From: Leptospira ellinghausenii
Lineage (GTDB): Bacteria > Spirochaetota > Leptospiria > Leptospirales > Leptospiraceae
Length of the DNA stretch: 64,000 nt
Reading direction: 5' to 3'
Assembly (NCBI RefSeq): GCF_003114815.1
Contig: NZ_BFAZ01000009.1
Coordinates: 124,001 to 188,000, forward strand
In this document: positions 45,342 to 53,979 of the stretch, in pieces
Layout of the letters: every line of letters begins with the position of its first letter
How positions within the stretch are numbered: position 1 is the first letter of the stretch
Translations under genes and position numbers: made by a program
Notes under the pieces: model-generated
What the model was told of the DNA's origin: nothing
Database searches by the model: none
The model's input: only the letters and a program-made list of their open reading frames with translations

Positions 45342-46381
45342 GAAAACACAAAGCAATTATTGTAGATGACCAACGTACAGTTAGAAGTATGATCAAACGT
45401 TGGATAGAATCGGATAAAAACTGGGAAGTGGTAGGAGAAGCTTCCAATCCATTTGAAGCTAGAGATCTCATCATTGAGAAACAACCAGATGTAATGACAC
45501 TTGATGTACATATGCCTGAGATGGATGGAATCGAATTCCTAAAAAAATTACTCCCTCAACATCCCATGCCTGTCATCATGTTTAGCTCTTCCACTACAGA
45601 AGGCACGTCTATTACTTTAGAAGCACTTGATGCAGGTGCATTTGATTACGTTACAAAACCGACAGGAACACAAGAAAGTTTAATAGAAGCCAAAGAAGAT
45701 CTATTAGAAAAACTAAATGCAGCATTAAATTACAATGTTTCTCTGTTCGAACAATCCAAAAGAATTATTTCAGTCACACCAACAGAATCAAAAAAATCAA
45801 TAAACTTCAGAACAAAGTTAATATTAATCGGATCGAGTACAGGAGGAACAACTGCCTTAAGAAAGTTATTGGACGAAGTAGATCATACTTTCCCCCCCAT
45901 TCTCATCGCCCAACATATGCCAGAAAACTTTACTGCACTATTCGCAAGTCGACTCAATTCAGAATTAAAAACAAAGGTTGTTGAAGCAAAAGACAAACAA
46001 ATTCTAGAAAAAGGAACAATATACATTGCTCCTGGAAATTATCATTTAGAAGTTCAAAAATGGAATGGGGACTTATATACAAAAATCCTCCAAACGGAAA
46101 AGGTAAATGGTCATAGACCATCTGTAGATGTTCTATTCGAATCAGCAGTACAGAATGGTTTAGCAAAAGACTCAATTGGCATCTTACTAACAGGTATGGG
46201 TAGTGATGGAGCCAAAGGTTTACTCAAGTTAAAAAATAATGGATGCTTCACACTTGGACAAAACAAAGAGACCTGTGTTGTTTATGGTATGCCAAAAGTT
46301 GCCTTCGAATTAGGGGCAGTGATGTACCAACTCCCTCTAGATAAAATGCTAGATAAAGTAAAAGAAATAGGTGCCAGATGA
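45338..46381 (+). CDS. cheB: Chemotaxis methylesterase/glutamine deamidase CheB
   Basis: 347 residues from ATG 45338, which overlaps the cheA stop (ATGA). The receiver has D56 in TLDVHMPEMDG and K in VTKPTGTQ. A linker of about 40 residues leads to the methylesterase domain with Ser in GSSTGGTTALR, His in AQHMPENFT and Asp in LTGMGSDGAKG, the catalytic triad. Phosphorylated CheB removes methyl groups from the receptor and lowers CheA activity (adaptation). An upstream longer start at 45254 was rejected because it lies inside cheA and adds a non-conserved tail. No cheR is in the operon. Confidence 0.95.
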   Translation: MRKHKAIIVDDQRTVRSMIKRWIESDKNWEVVGEASNPFEARDLIIEKQPDVMTLDVHMPEMDGIEFLKKLLPQHPMPVIMFSSSTTEGTSITLEALDAGAFDYVTKPTGTQESLIEAKEDLLEKLNAALNYNVSLFEQSKRIISVTPTESKKSINFRTKLILIGSSTGGTTALRKLLDEVDHTFPPILIAQHMPENFTALFASRLNSELKTKVVEAKDKQILEKGTIYIAPGNYHLEVQKWNGDLYTKILQTEKVNGHRPSVDVLFESAVQNGLAKDSIGILLTGMGSDGAKGLLKLKNNGCFTLGQNKETCVVYGMPKVAFELGAVMYQLPLDKMLDKVKEIGAR

Positions 46382-47634
46382 TTCCCCATAGTTTAATATT
46401 AGAATCTTCAATTTCCAGTAATCTTTTGAAGATTTTGGATGAAATCCATTATACTTATGAACGATTGACAAAATTAGGCGATGTTTTGAATTCCTTAAAA
46501 AAAGAAAAATTCCATTTTTTAATCGTTCCTATTGAATCTTTAGATAAAGTTAGTTCCCAAGAAATTTTAGAGAGTATCACAAACTCATTTCCAAATACAT
46601 TGATCCTTCTCATTACAAATTCTGATAACTGGGCACAAACAGCTTATTTACTCAAAAGGCATAGCGCTTATGATTTTTTACAAACACCACTGGAGGTCGA
46701 TCATGTGAAGTTTACCATGGATCGTTCCTTCCAATATCTTAACACAAAAGTAAAAACACAATTTATCCACGAAGCAGAAAATCATTTGTACCGAAGAGTG
46801 ATTGAAATCTTCGATTGGAAAAAATCGCTTACCCATAAAGAAAACCAAAATATATCTGCTGATATCATCCACCAAATGAATATTAATTTATTCCAAGGAA
46901 GTGGGATTGGCACTTTAATGAGTGTTGTAAGCATCTTACTTTCAAAAAGCAAATGGGACCAAGACAATAATCATTATACCATTCAAAAACCAATCTTAGA
47001 TTTATTATCAGAGAACTATGATGCCGCAAAAAGTATGTTTGATAGTATGTCTATATCTCAGAATGTAATTGATGATAATGAATTGATCCAAACAATGGAA
47101 TCACCATTAAAACTATTACCAATCATTCACTCAGAAATCCAAACATTAGAAGAAGCATTAAAAATCAAATCGCAGAAAATCAATGTAAGCCAGATTCCCA
47201 ATTCGGTAAACCATCATGAAATCCGTTTTGATCAGGTTAAAATATCTTATGCAATTCGAGAAGTTTTACTGAATGCAATCAAATACTCAAAAGATGGTGA
47301 TGAGATTTATATAATCTTCTTTCAAAAAGAAAATTTTCTGGAAGTGAAATTTATAAATCCTGCTTATCAGAATGAAGATGGGACAGTCGGTATTCCAGAA
47401 AAATTTGAATCAATTATATTTGAACCTTTTTTCCGAATCTCTTCAATCGTTGATGATAGTTATGCTAAATTTGAACAATTCCGATTTGGGTTAGGTTTAA
47501 CATTGGTTAAAAAGATTTTAGACCAACACCAAGCCAATGTTCAAATCTACAACATAGAAGATAATTTAAAAGATGATAACAAAGTAGATGTATGTTTAAC
47601 AATTCGATTTCCATTAATCAAAAAGGAGAATTAA
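46378..47634 (+). CDS. Pseudo-receiver plus GHKL ATPase protein of the chemosensory operon
   Basis: 418 residues. The N-terminal 120 residues follow the receiver beta/alpha pattern (SLILESS, FHFLIVPIES, LILLITNSDNW, YDFLQTP), but the acidic pair, the phosphoacceptor Asp and the Lys are replaced (ES, PI, QTP). A helical segment with DIIHQMNINLFQGSGIGTLMS could be a dimerisation region. A GHKL ATPase domain follows (REVLLNAIKYSKDGDEI and FGLGLTLVKKILDQ). Whether it is a kinase with an unusual His or a regulatory ATPase is unclear. ATGA overlap with cheB and a 1-base gap to cheY place it in the operon. It is not a standard chemotaxis protein. Confidence 0.7.
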   Translation: MIPHSLILESSISSNLLKILDEIHYTYERLTKLGDVLNSLKKEKFHFLIVPIESLDKVSSQEILESITNSFPNTLILLITNSDNWAQTAYLLKRHSAYDFLQTPLEVDHVKFTMDRSFQYLNTKVKTQFIHEAENHLYRRVIEIFDWKKSLTHKENQNISADIIHQMNINLFQGSGIGTLMSVVSILLSKSKWDQDNNHYTIQKPILDLLSENYDAAKSMFDSMSISQNVIDDNELIQTMESPLKLLPIIHSEIQTLEEALKIKSQKINVSQIPNSVNHHEIRFDQVKISYAIREVLLNAIKYSKDGDEIYIIFFQKENFLEVKFINPAYQNEDGTVGIPEKFESIIFEPFFRISSIVDDSYAKFEQFRFGLGLTLVKKILDQHQANVQIYNIEDNLKDDNKVDVCLTIRFPLIKKEN

Positions 47635-47635
47635 A

Positions 47636-47995
47636 ATGGCTAGAATATTAACTGTAGATGATGCACCAGCGGTATTAAAAATTTTAAATTTAGTACTCAC
47701 CACTGATGGTCATGAGGTAGAATCAGCATCCAATGGAATGGAAGCACTGGAAAAAATTCAAAATTCAAAGTTTGATATAGGAATCTTTGATGTAAACATG
47801 CCAGGAATGACAGGGATTGAACTGACTGAAAAAACTTTAAAAACGGAAAATGGAAAATCCATGAAAATAGTTATGTTAACTACAGAATCTAGTGAAGAGA
47901 TGAAAAACAAAGGCAAAGCGGCTGGTGCAGTGGGGTGGCTTGTAAAACCTTTTGCAAATGAATCACTAACAAAACTGATATCACAACTGACTTAA
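47636..47995 (+). CDS. cheY: CheY-type response regulator 1
   Basis: 119 residues, a lone receiver. DD at 8-9, phosphoacceptor D52 in FDVNMPGMTG, T in MLTTESS and K104 in VKPFANES are all present. It starts 1 bp after the pseudo-receiver gene with GGAGAA as a ribosome-binding site. It is a paralogue of the next gene (both start with a VDD.PAVLKI block), so a tandem duplication with divergence is likely. One of the pair could signal to the flagellar switch and the other act as a phosphate sink or a second output, but the sequence cannot tell which. Confidence 0.9.
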   Translation: MARILTVDDAPAVLKILNLVLTTDGHEVESASNGMEALEKIQNSKFDIGIFDVNMPGMTGIELTEKTLKTENGKSMKIVMLTTESSEEMKNKGKAAGAVGWLVKPFANESLTKLISQLT

Positions 47996-47996
47996 A

Positions 47997-48377
47997 ATGA
48001 GTCATATTTTGGTTGTCGATGATTCTCCTGCCGTATTAAAAATTGTGCGCCTTGCTTTGAGTAGCCAAGGTCACAATATCATTATCTGTGATTCAGGAGA
48101 AATTGCCCTAGAAACTTTAAAGACAAATCCAAAAATTGGATTAGGGATTTTTGATTTTAATATGCCAGGGATCAGTGGGATTGAGTTGATTCAAAAATCA
48201 AAAAAAATAATGACACATGTAAATTTTAAAATCCTAATTCTATCGGTCGAAAACAAACCTGAAATCATTTCAAAAGCTCTTTTGGAAGGTGCAGATGCTT
48301 GGATAGTAAAACCATTTAAAAATGAAGATCTAATAATAAAAGTCAATGAGTTAGTTGAAGTGTATGATTCCTTTTGA
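47997..48377 (+). CDS. cheY: CheY-type response regulator 2
   Basis: 126 residues, a lone receiver. DD at 8-9, D53 in FDFNMPGISG, S in LILSVENK and K in IVKPFKNED are present. It is a diverged paralogue of the preceding gene, one base after it. Its 3' end overlaps the following kinase gene by 14 bp (stop 48375-48377, ATG 48364), so expression is coupled. Ser rather than Thr follows the fourth strand, a common variant. A partner kinase could be CheA or the next gene's kinase. Confidence 0.85.
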   Translation: MSHILVVDDSPAVLKIVRLALSSQGHNIIICDSGEIALETLKTNPKIGLGIFDFNMPGISGIELIQKSKKIMTHVNFKILILSVENKPEIISKALLEGADAWIVKPFKNEDLIIKVNELVEVYDSF

Positions 48378-50850
48378 AATTGATGTTATTTTTGCCGTTA
48401 CTGCATTATCGGTAGTTGTCAATTCAGTCATTTCGATCATTATTTATTTTTTATCAAAAAACTCTAAATCAGAAATCAAACTTTCGTATATATCATTATT
48501 TTTGGCCATTTTAGTCATTCGGAACTATTCCTTATTCATTTATGGGAGCACACAAAACAAACTATATTTCTTTTTTTCAGAGTCATTAACACTTCTAAGT
48601 TCCTTTCTATTAGTATTATCTATTCTTCCCATCATAACCAAAACCATTTCCAAACATTGGGTATACCTTTCTTTCATTATTACTTATATTACTTTCGTAT
48701 CCCTACTCCTAGGTAATTATAGTTTTTTTTGGTTTGCAATACCATCTGCTATTTTTAATGGATCCGCACTTTTGTTATTTGGATGCATCATATTGGGTTT
48801 AGATGAATACCCAAAAAACATCCGCCTTTATTTTTTTACAGTTTGTGTTTTATTATCACTCCAAAGATTATTTTTCCCTTATCTATTTACAATCGATTGG
48901 TATAAACCTTTAGGTTATACAATTAATACCTTGTTTATGTTTTTGTTTGGTGTTGCATGTATTCTTTTTAGTTTCCAAGTGCAAACAAAAATTTTAAACT
49001 TATCGCTATTTGAATTGGAAACACTCCAAAAGGCAATCAAGGATGTGAATGTACGTTTGCTTATCATGTACAATCAACTTCCAGCAATCATCTATAATAT
49101 AGAATTTTTACCTGAACCAAGAACATCTTACATCAGTTCCAAAATGGAAGAAATCACAGGTTATGGAATCAATTATTTTTACGAGAATTCAGATTTTTTT
49201 CGAGACATTGTCATCCCGGAAGACCAACACAAAATCGAAGATCTATTCTCAGGAGTTTCACCTATTGTTCTTAGGATGATCCATGCAAATGGATCCATCA
49301 TATGGACAGAACACTATGTAAACATTTCAAATGATATCTTAGGAATTAAAAAACGAATCGATGTTGTTGCCCTCGATATTACCAATTCTAAAAAAACTGA
49401 ATTTTCTTTATTGCAGGAAAAAAATCTTAACTCAACCGTCTTTGACAATGCAGCCAATTTAATTCTCCTAACAAATGCAGATGGTTTATTGGAGAATATC
49501 AATCCAGCAGCATTAAAAGTCCTGGAATTGGACAAAAACGATGTAATTGGAAAATACATCCAAGATATCATTCTTGCTGAAGAGGACAGGGAATACTTAA
49601 AAGAAGTATTAGCAGATATAAGCGAAATCCAAAACATTGCAGAAAGTTTAATTCTACGATACATTACGACAAACAGACAAATTCTATATTTAGAATGGCG
49701 CCTTGGAATCATACGTGATTCCAAAAATGAACCATCAAAAATTATTTGGATTGGAATTGACCAAACCTCCAAAAGGACAGCGGAACTAGAACTAAAAGAA
49801 CTCAATAAATCTCTAGAGGAAAAAGTAAAAGAGAGAACGAAGGAACTACAATCCAGTAATACAGAACTCAATTCTGCATTATTTGCATTGAGAGAAGCAC
49901 AAGAAAAATTAATCCAAAATGAAAAGTTGGCTTCTTTAGGACAACTTGTTTCTGGTTTATCACATGAAATCAATAATCCGATTGGAATGATCAAATCTTC
50001 AGTTGAAACGCTAATTGCAGAGTGGGAAGAAGAATCGCATGATTTAAAAAATCAATCACTCATCGACATCTTAAATTTGATAAACGATTCCAATGATTCA
50101 GGATTAAGAATCTTAACTGGACTCACAAATCGACAAGCTCGCAAATCACTAGCCGAACTATTGAAAGAGAATTCTATTTTATACGCAGAAGAACTAGCAG
50201 AATTATTTGTAGATTCAGGGATTCGGAATCTATCTCTACCGATCTTAAAAAAAATCGAATCTTCAATTACCAATCAAAGTGATTTTAATCAATTGAGAAA
50301 GTTTCTATTGATGAAACAATCATCAGAACATATCCTCTACTCTATCAAAAGATTATCAAAAATTACATTTACTTTAAAAAACTTTGCAGGGCTCCAATCC
50401 AATTTGGAGTTAGTCGATTTTTCACTAAAAGATACAATTCACTCCGCGATTTCTTTGTATAAGGAATATTTTTTACGAGATATTAACTTAATCTTAAATT
50501 TAGATTTTGAAGGCAAAATTCGGTGTATCCAAGGAGATTTAGTCCAATTATGGAGTCAGATGATATGGAATGCAATTCAAGCTGTCTCTTCCAAAGGTAC
50601 TATCTCTATTAGAAGTTTTAAAACGACAGACGCAGTCATCGTAGAAATTGAAGATTCTGGGATAGGGATCCCAGCCGAACATCAATCCAAGATCTTTATG
50701 CCATTTTATTCAACAAAAACATCAGGTGATGGATTAGGACTTGGACTCTATCTGGTGAAAGAAATTGTGAACCGACACAACGCAAATATTAGTTTTGAAT
50801 CAGTACCTGGAAAAACACTATTTCGAGTGATCTTTCCCTTTAAGTCGTAA
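48364..50850 (+). CDS. 7TM PAS-PAS histidine kinase
   Basis: 828 residues from ATG 48364. Roughly seven transmembrane helices (1-210) precede two PAS domains (about 230-340, with a PAC-like KKRIDVVALDIT, and about 345-470), a coiled coil (LEEKVKERTKELQSSNTEL) and a kinase core: H-box SGLSHEINNPIGMI and HATPase with WNAIQAVSSKGT, DSGIGIPAEH and GLGLGLYLVKEI. Between the H-box helix and the second DHp helix about 100 residues of helical sequence are inserted (roughly residues 560-660), an unusual layout. No receiver is fused to it; the two upstream CheYs are candidate targets (inference). It ends in an 11-bp overlap with convergent purM. It is the last gene of the chemosensory unit. Confidence 0.85.
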   Translation: MIPFEIDVIFAVTALSVVVNSVISIIIYFLSKNSKSEIKLSYISLFLAILVIRNYSLFIYGSTQNKLYFFFSESLTLLSSFLLVLSILPIITKTISKHWVYLSFIITYITFVSLLLGNYSFFWFAIPSAIFNGSALLLFGCIILGLDEYPKNIRLYFFTVCVLLSLQRLFFPYLFTIDWYKPLGYTINTLFMFLFGVACILFSFQVQTKILNLSLFELETLQKAIKDVNVRLLIMYNQLPAIIYNIEFLPEPRTSYISSKMEEITGYGINYFYENSDFFRDIVIPEDQHKIEDLFSGVSPIVLRMIHANGSIIWTEHYVNISNDILGIKKRIDVVALDITNSKKTEFSLLQEKNLNSTVFDNAANLILLTNADGLLENINPAALKVLELDKNDVIGKYIQDIILAEEDREYLKEVLADISEIQNIAESLILRYITTNRQILYLEWRLGIIRDSKNEPSKIIWIGIDQTSKRTAELELKELNKSLEEKVKERTKELQSSNTELNSALFALREAQEKLIQNEKLASLGQLVSGLSHEINNPIGMIKSSVETLIAEWEEESHDLKNQSLIDILNLINDSNDSGLRILTGLTNRQARKSLAELLKENSILYAEELAELFVDSGIRNLSLPILKKIESSITNQSDFNQLRKFLLMKQSSEHILYSIKRLSKITFTLKNFAGLQSNLELVDFSLKDTIHSAISLYKEYFLRDINLILNLDFEGKIRCIQGDLVQLWSQMIWNAIQAVSSKGTISIRSFKTTDAVIVEIEDSGIGIPAEHQSKIFMPFYSTKTSGDGLGLGLYLVKEIVNRHNANISFESVPGKTLFRVIFPFKS

Positions 50851-51868
50851 TTGAGATTTTTCCACTATCATTCGTTTTACCAATGATGAATGCTTTTTCT
50901 CCTAACTCATCCAACGCATTCATGGCTGTATCAACCAAACCATTTTCTACAACGAGTATGTAACCTATTCCCATATTAAAAGTACCATACATATCATTAA
51001 AATCTAAAGAATGGTCTTTTTTTAATTTCGAAAAAACATAAGACTCTGGTAAAGAATTTATCTCAGCTCCAATACCATTTGGCAATACTCGTGGAATGTT
51101 TTCGTAAAAACCTCCACCTGTAATATGAACCATACCTTTTACAGAAACTTTTTCAATTAAAGAGAGTATAGATTTTACATAAATATTGGTTGGCACAAAT
51201 ACATGATCTTTAATAAAATTTAAATCGCTTTCGGATGAAGGTAATCTACCATCTTTTAACAATAAACGACGTAATAGAGAAAAACCGTTACTATGTGGCC
51301 CAGAGGAAGAAAGTCCAATGATTGTATCACCTGGTTTTATCGATTTCCCATCGATCATTTTATTCTTTTCCACAACACCAACGACAAAACCCGCTAGGTC
51401 ATATTCTTCATCAGGCATTACTCCAGGGTGTTCCGCCGTTTCTCCACCAACTAATGCACATTCTGCTAACTTACAACCTTTCACAATCCCAGAGACAATG
51501 CCTTCCATGGTTGGTAAATGTAATTTCCCACAAGCAATATAATCCTGAAAAAACAGCGGTTTTCCACCATTGACCAATATATCGTTTACGCACATTGCAA
51601 CCAAATCAATACCAACAGTGTCATGAATTCCTAACAATCTGGCTAATTGTAACTTTGTTCCAACTCCATCCGTTCCAGATAATAAAATAGGTTCTTGGTA
51701 AGATTTTAAAAAACTAACATCATAACAAGCGGCAAATCCTCCAAGTCCACCTAACACATTTTTGTTATGAGTTGTTGCAACATTGGATTTGATTCGTTTT
51801 ACGAATTCTTGTCCTTTTTCGGTATCAACTCCGGCATCTTTATAAGTTACTTTATTTTGGTCAGACAT
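50840..51868 (-). CDS. purM: Phosphoribosylformylglycinamidine cyclo-ligase (AIR synthase)
   Basis: 342 residues. PurM closes the imidazole ring of AIR from FGAM with ATP, the fifth step of purine synthesis. The family phrases LLSGTDGVGTKLQLA, DLVAMCVNDILVNGG, LVGGETAEHPGVM and VHITGGGFYENIPRVLP are all there, and the length is normal. It overlaps murI by eight bases at its start, so the two are coupled, and the aminotransferase gene lies further upstream. Its 3' end overlaps the convergent kinase gene by 11 bp. Confidence 0.97.
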   Translation of the reverse strand: MSDQNKVTYKDAGVDTEKGQEFVKRIKSNVATTHNKNVLGGLGGFAACYDVSFLKSYQEPILLSGTDGVGTKLQLARLLGIHDTVGIDLVAMCVNDILVNGGKPLFFQDYIACGKLHLPTMEGIVSGIVKGCKLAECALVGGETAEHPGVMPDEEYDLAGFVVGVVEKNKMIDGKSIKPGDTIIGLSSSGPHSNGFSLLRRLLLKDGRLPSSESDLNFIKDHVFVPTNIYVKSILSLIEKVSVKGMVHITGGGFYENIPRVLPNGIGAEINSLPESYVFSKLKKDHSLDFNDMYGTFNMGIGYILVVENGLVDTAMNALDELGEKAFIIGKTNDSGKISITT

Positions 51869-52673
51869 GGAGTTTTCCTATAGTTGAATTAATTAATGAC
51901 AAAGTATGATTTGGAGTGATTGTTTTTGCAATTCTTCCCGCTAAATGAACATAGTCGGACTCAGAAGTATTCAATAGAATATCAAGTTGGTTTCTATTTT
52001 CTTTTGATCCATTTGGTAATTGTAACATTTTTTTCATATGTAAAGATGTTCCCAAATTACCGTCATAAACTTTTAAATTTGGATAATGATAATGAATTCT
52101 TTCTCTCAAGAAAACGTAGTGTGTACAACCTAATACAATGATATCAGTTTCTGACATTACCAATTTAATTTTGGAATCTAAAAAATCCCAAGCGTCTTCC
52201 CAACGATCAGAGTCGATCAGTTTGGCCAAACCTTCACATGGAACTGGCAATATTTCTGATCCTTTCGTAAGTCCGGAAACCAAATTCTTAAACTTTTCTT
52301 CTTTTAATGTGAGTTCGGTAGCAAAAACGGCTATTTTTACACCTGGATTTTCGACTAACGCAGGTTTAATGGCAGGTTCCATCCCAAAAATAGGAATCGA
52401 ATGTTGTTTTCTCAAAAAATCTGCTGCTGCTGATGTTGCCGTGTTACAAGCAAACAAAACTGCTTCACAATCTTTTTCAATCAAATATTCAAATGCATTT
52501 TTTGAAAGTTCAATTACCTTTTGTTTTGATTTTTGACCATACGGTGAATGAATCAAATCACCAAAATAAATATAATCGATATTTGACGTTTCTTTCCACA
52601 AAGTACGTAAAACGGAAAGACCACCTAAACCTGAATCAAAAATTCCAATCTTGTATCTGCCGCGAGAATTCAT
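51861..52673 (-). CDS. murI: Glutamate racemase
   Basis: 270 residues. MurI interconverts L- and D-glutamate to supply D-Glu for peptidoglycan. FDSGLGGLSVLR (13-24) carries the Asp, FACNTATSAA and LGCTHYVFLRE carry the two catalytic Cys residues. Length and motifs are normal. The ATG follows the aminotransferase stop with no gap, and the end overlaps purM by eight bases, so these three are translationally linked. The window thus has two early peptidoglycan genes (murA and murI) far apart. Confidence 0.96.
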   Translation of the reverse strand: MNSRGRYKIGIFDSGLGGLSVLRTLWKETSNIDYIYFGDLIHSPYGQKSKQKVIELSKNAFEYLIEKDCEAVLFACNTATSAAADFLRKQHSIPIFGMEPAIKPALVENPGVKIAVFATELTLKEEKFKNLVSGLTKGSEILPVPCEGLAKLIDSDRWEDAWDFLDSKIKLVMSETDIIVLGCTHYVFLRERIHYHYPNLKVYDGNLGTSLHMKKMLQLPNGSKENRNQLDILLNTSESDYVHLAGRIAKTITPNHTLSLINSTIGKLHV

Positions 52674-53975
52674 TTAAGATGCTAGATATTTTTTTATGTT
52701 CTCAGCTAATGTTTGGTAAATCCATTCAAACTTTGTGTCATCTTCTTCGAGAAGGGTAACTCTAAATCCATTTCGATTACAACAAAATGAACTAAGTGGA
52801 ACAACACAAATCCCTGCAGAAGCTAGCAGATGTAAAACAAAACGACGATCAAGAGCAGCTTTTTCCATAAGTGGAGAAACAAAATCCTTCACCTTTTGGT
52901 TTGTAATTGGTAAAGTCATATGAGATTTCAAAACATCATCTTCAAATAGAACCGTTAAGTAAAAAGCACCTTTGGGTTGGATGACTTTGACACCAGGAAT
53001 TCCTGACAACATCTGTGTTGCTTTTTCAGCTCTTTTTTTAAACTTTAAATTTCTAAATTTTAAATGATTTAAAAATTCTGGATGAGAATATACAAGTGGT
53101 ATCGAAAGTTGAGGTAATGTCGTTGAACATACTTCCAACATCTTGGCATCTAACAATGATTTGATGTATCGTTCGAATGTTGGATCATTTTTTCGATTGA
53201 ATACTTCTAACCATCCACACCTTGCTCCAGGCCATGGGTATTCTTTTGAAATCGATCGAAGTGCAAATCCACAAACCTTATCTCCAATGACTTCCGATAA
53301 GTGTATACTTCCCCATTCTGAATAATTTACATGAGCATATGTTTCGTCACAAATTAGAATGATGTCATACTTCTCACAAATTTTTACAATTTCCCGCATA
53401 ACCTCTTTTGGATACACGGCACCAGTTGGGTTATCTGGATTAATGAGTAAAATCCCTGCGATCGAATCATTGTATTTTACTTTGTTCTCAATGTCTTCTA
53501 AATCAGGCATCCAATCATTATTCGGATTTAATTCATAAGTTAAATGTTCATAACCAGAGTGAGCAGCTTCTGCAGAAGATAACGTTGAATAGGCGGGAGA
53601 TGGTCCGAGAATCCGAGCTTCCCTTCTCATAAATCCAAATATTTTTGCGACAGCATCACCTAGACCATTAAAGAATAAAATGTCTTCGGAGGTGATTTGA
53701 GCCCCACCCCTTTCATTCACTTTTTCTGCTAAAAACTTACGAGTGTTTTCGTCACCTTGTGTTGCAGTATAAGCCCAAGATTTATTTTGGTTCACAAGTC
53801 CGCTGACGATGTCTTTCATCCAATTGGGAACACTTTCCCCTTTTTGGATTGGGTCCCCGATGTTTTCCCAGGTAATGGAAACACCCATGGCTTCGATTTG
53901 TTTGGCAAGTGCCACAATCTGGCGAATTTCGTAAATGAGGGCGTCTGCACCCGAATGGACTATATTTCTTCTCAT
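52674..53975 (-). CDS. PLP-dependent class I/II aminotransferase
   Basis: 433 residues of fold-type I. PLP Lys is in SISKEYPWPGARCGW, with NPDNPTGAVYP and ICDETYAHV as further PLP/substrate motifs. The substrate is not identifiable from sequence; family members transaminate aspartate, alanine or aromatic amino acids. At 433 residues it is slightly longer than the AspC norm. The gene abuts murI with no gap. In front, the DegS-like gene ends only four bases before its start, so the four genes from the protease to purM form one operon. A role in making an amino acid for cell-wall synthesis is possible given murI, but is inference. Confidence 0.85.
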   Translation of the reverse strand: MRRNIVHSGADALIYEIRQIVALAKQIEAMGVSITWENIGDPIQKGESVPNWMKDIVSGLVNQNKSWAYTATQGDENTRKFLAEKVNERGGAQITSEDILFFNGLGDAVAKIFGFMRREARILGPSPAYSTLSSAEAAHSGYEHLTYELNPNNDWMPDLEDIENKVKYNDSIAGILLINPDNPTGAVYPKEVMREIVKICEKYDIILICDETYAHVNYSEWGSIHLSEVIGDKVCGFALRSISKEYPWPGARCGWLEVFNRKNDPTFERYIKSLLDAKMLEVCSTTLPQLSIPLVYSHPEFLNHLKFRNLKFKKRAEKATQMLSGIPGVKVIQPKGAFYLTVLFEDDVLKSHMTLPITNQKVKDFVSPLMEKAALDRRFVLHLLASAGICVVPLSSFCCNRNGFRVTLLEEDDTKFEWIYQTLAENIKKYLAS

Positions 53976-53979
53976 AAAA

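Noticed and set aside
49314..49994. A 226-codon minus-strand frame inside the PAS kinase gene
   Set aside because: Antisense to an intact kinase with H-box and ATPase motifs; translation is Ser/Phe-rich with no domain.
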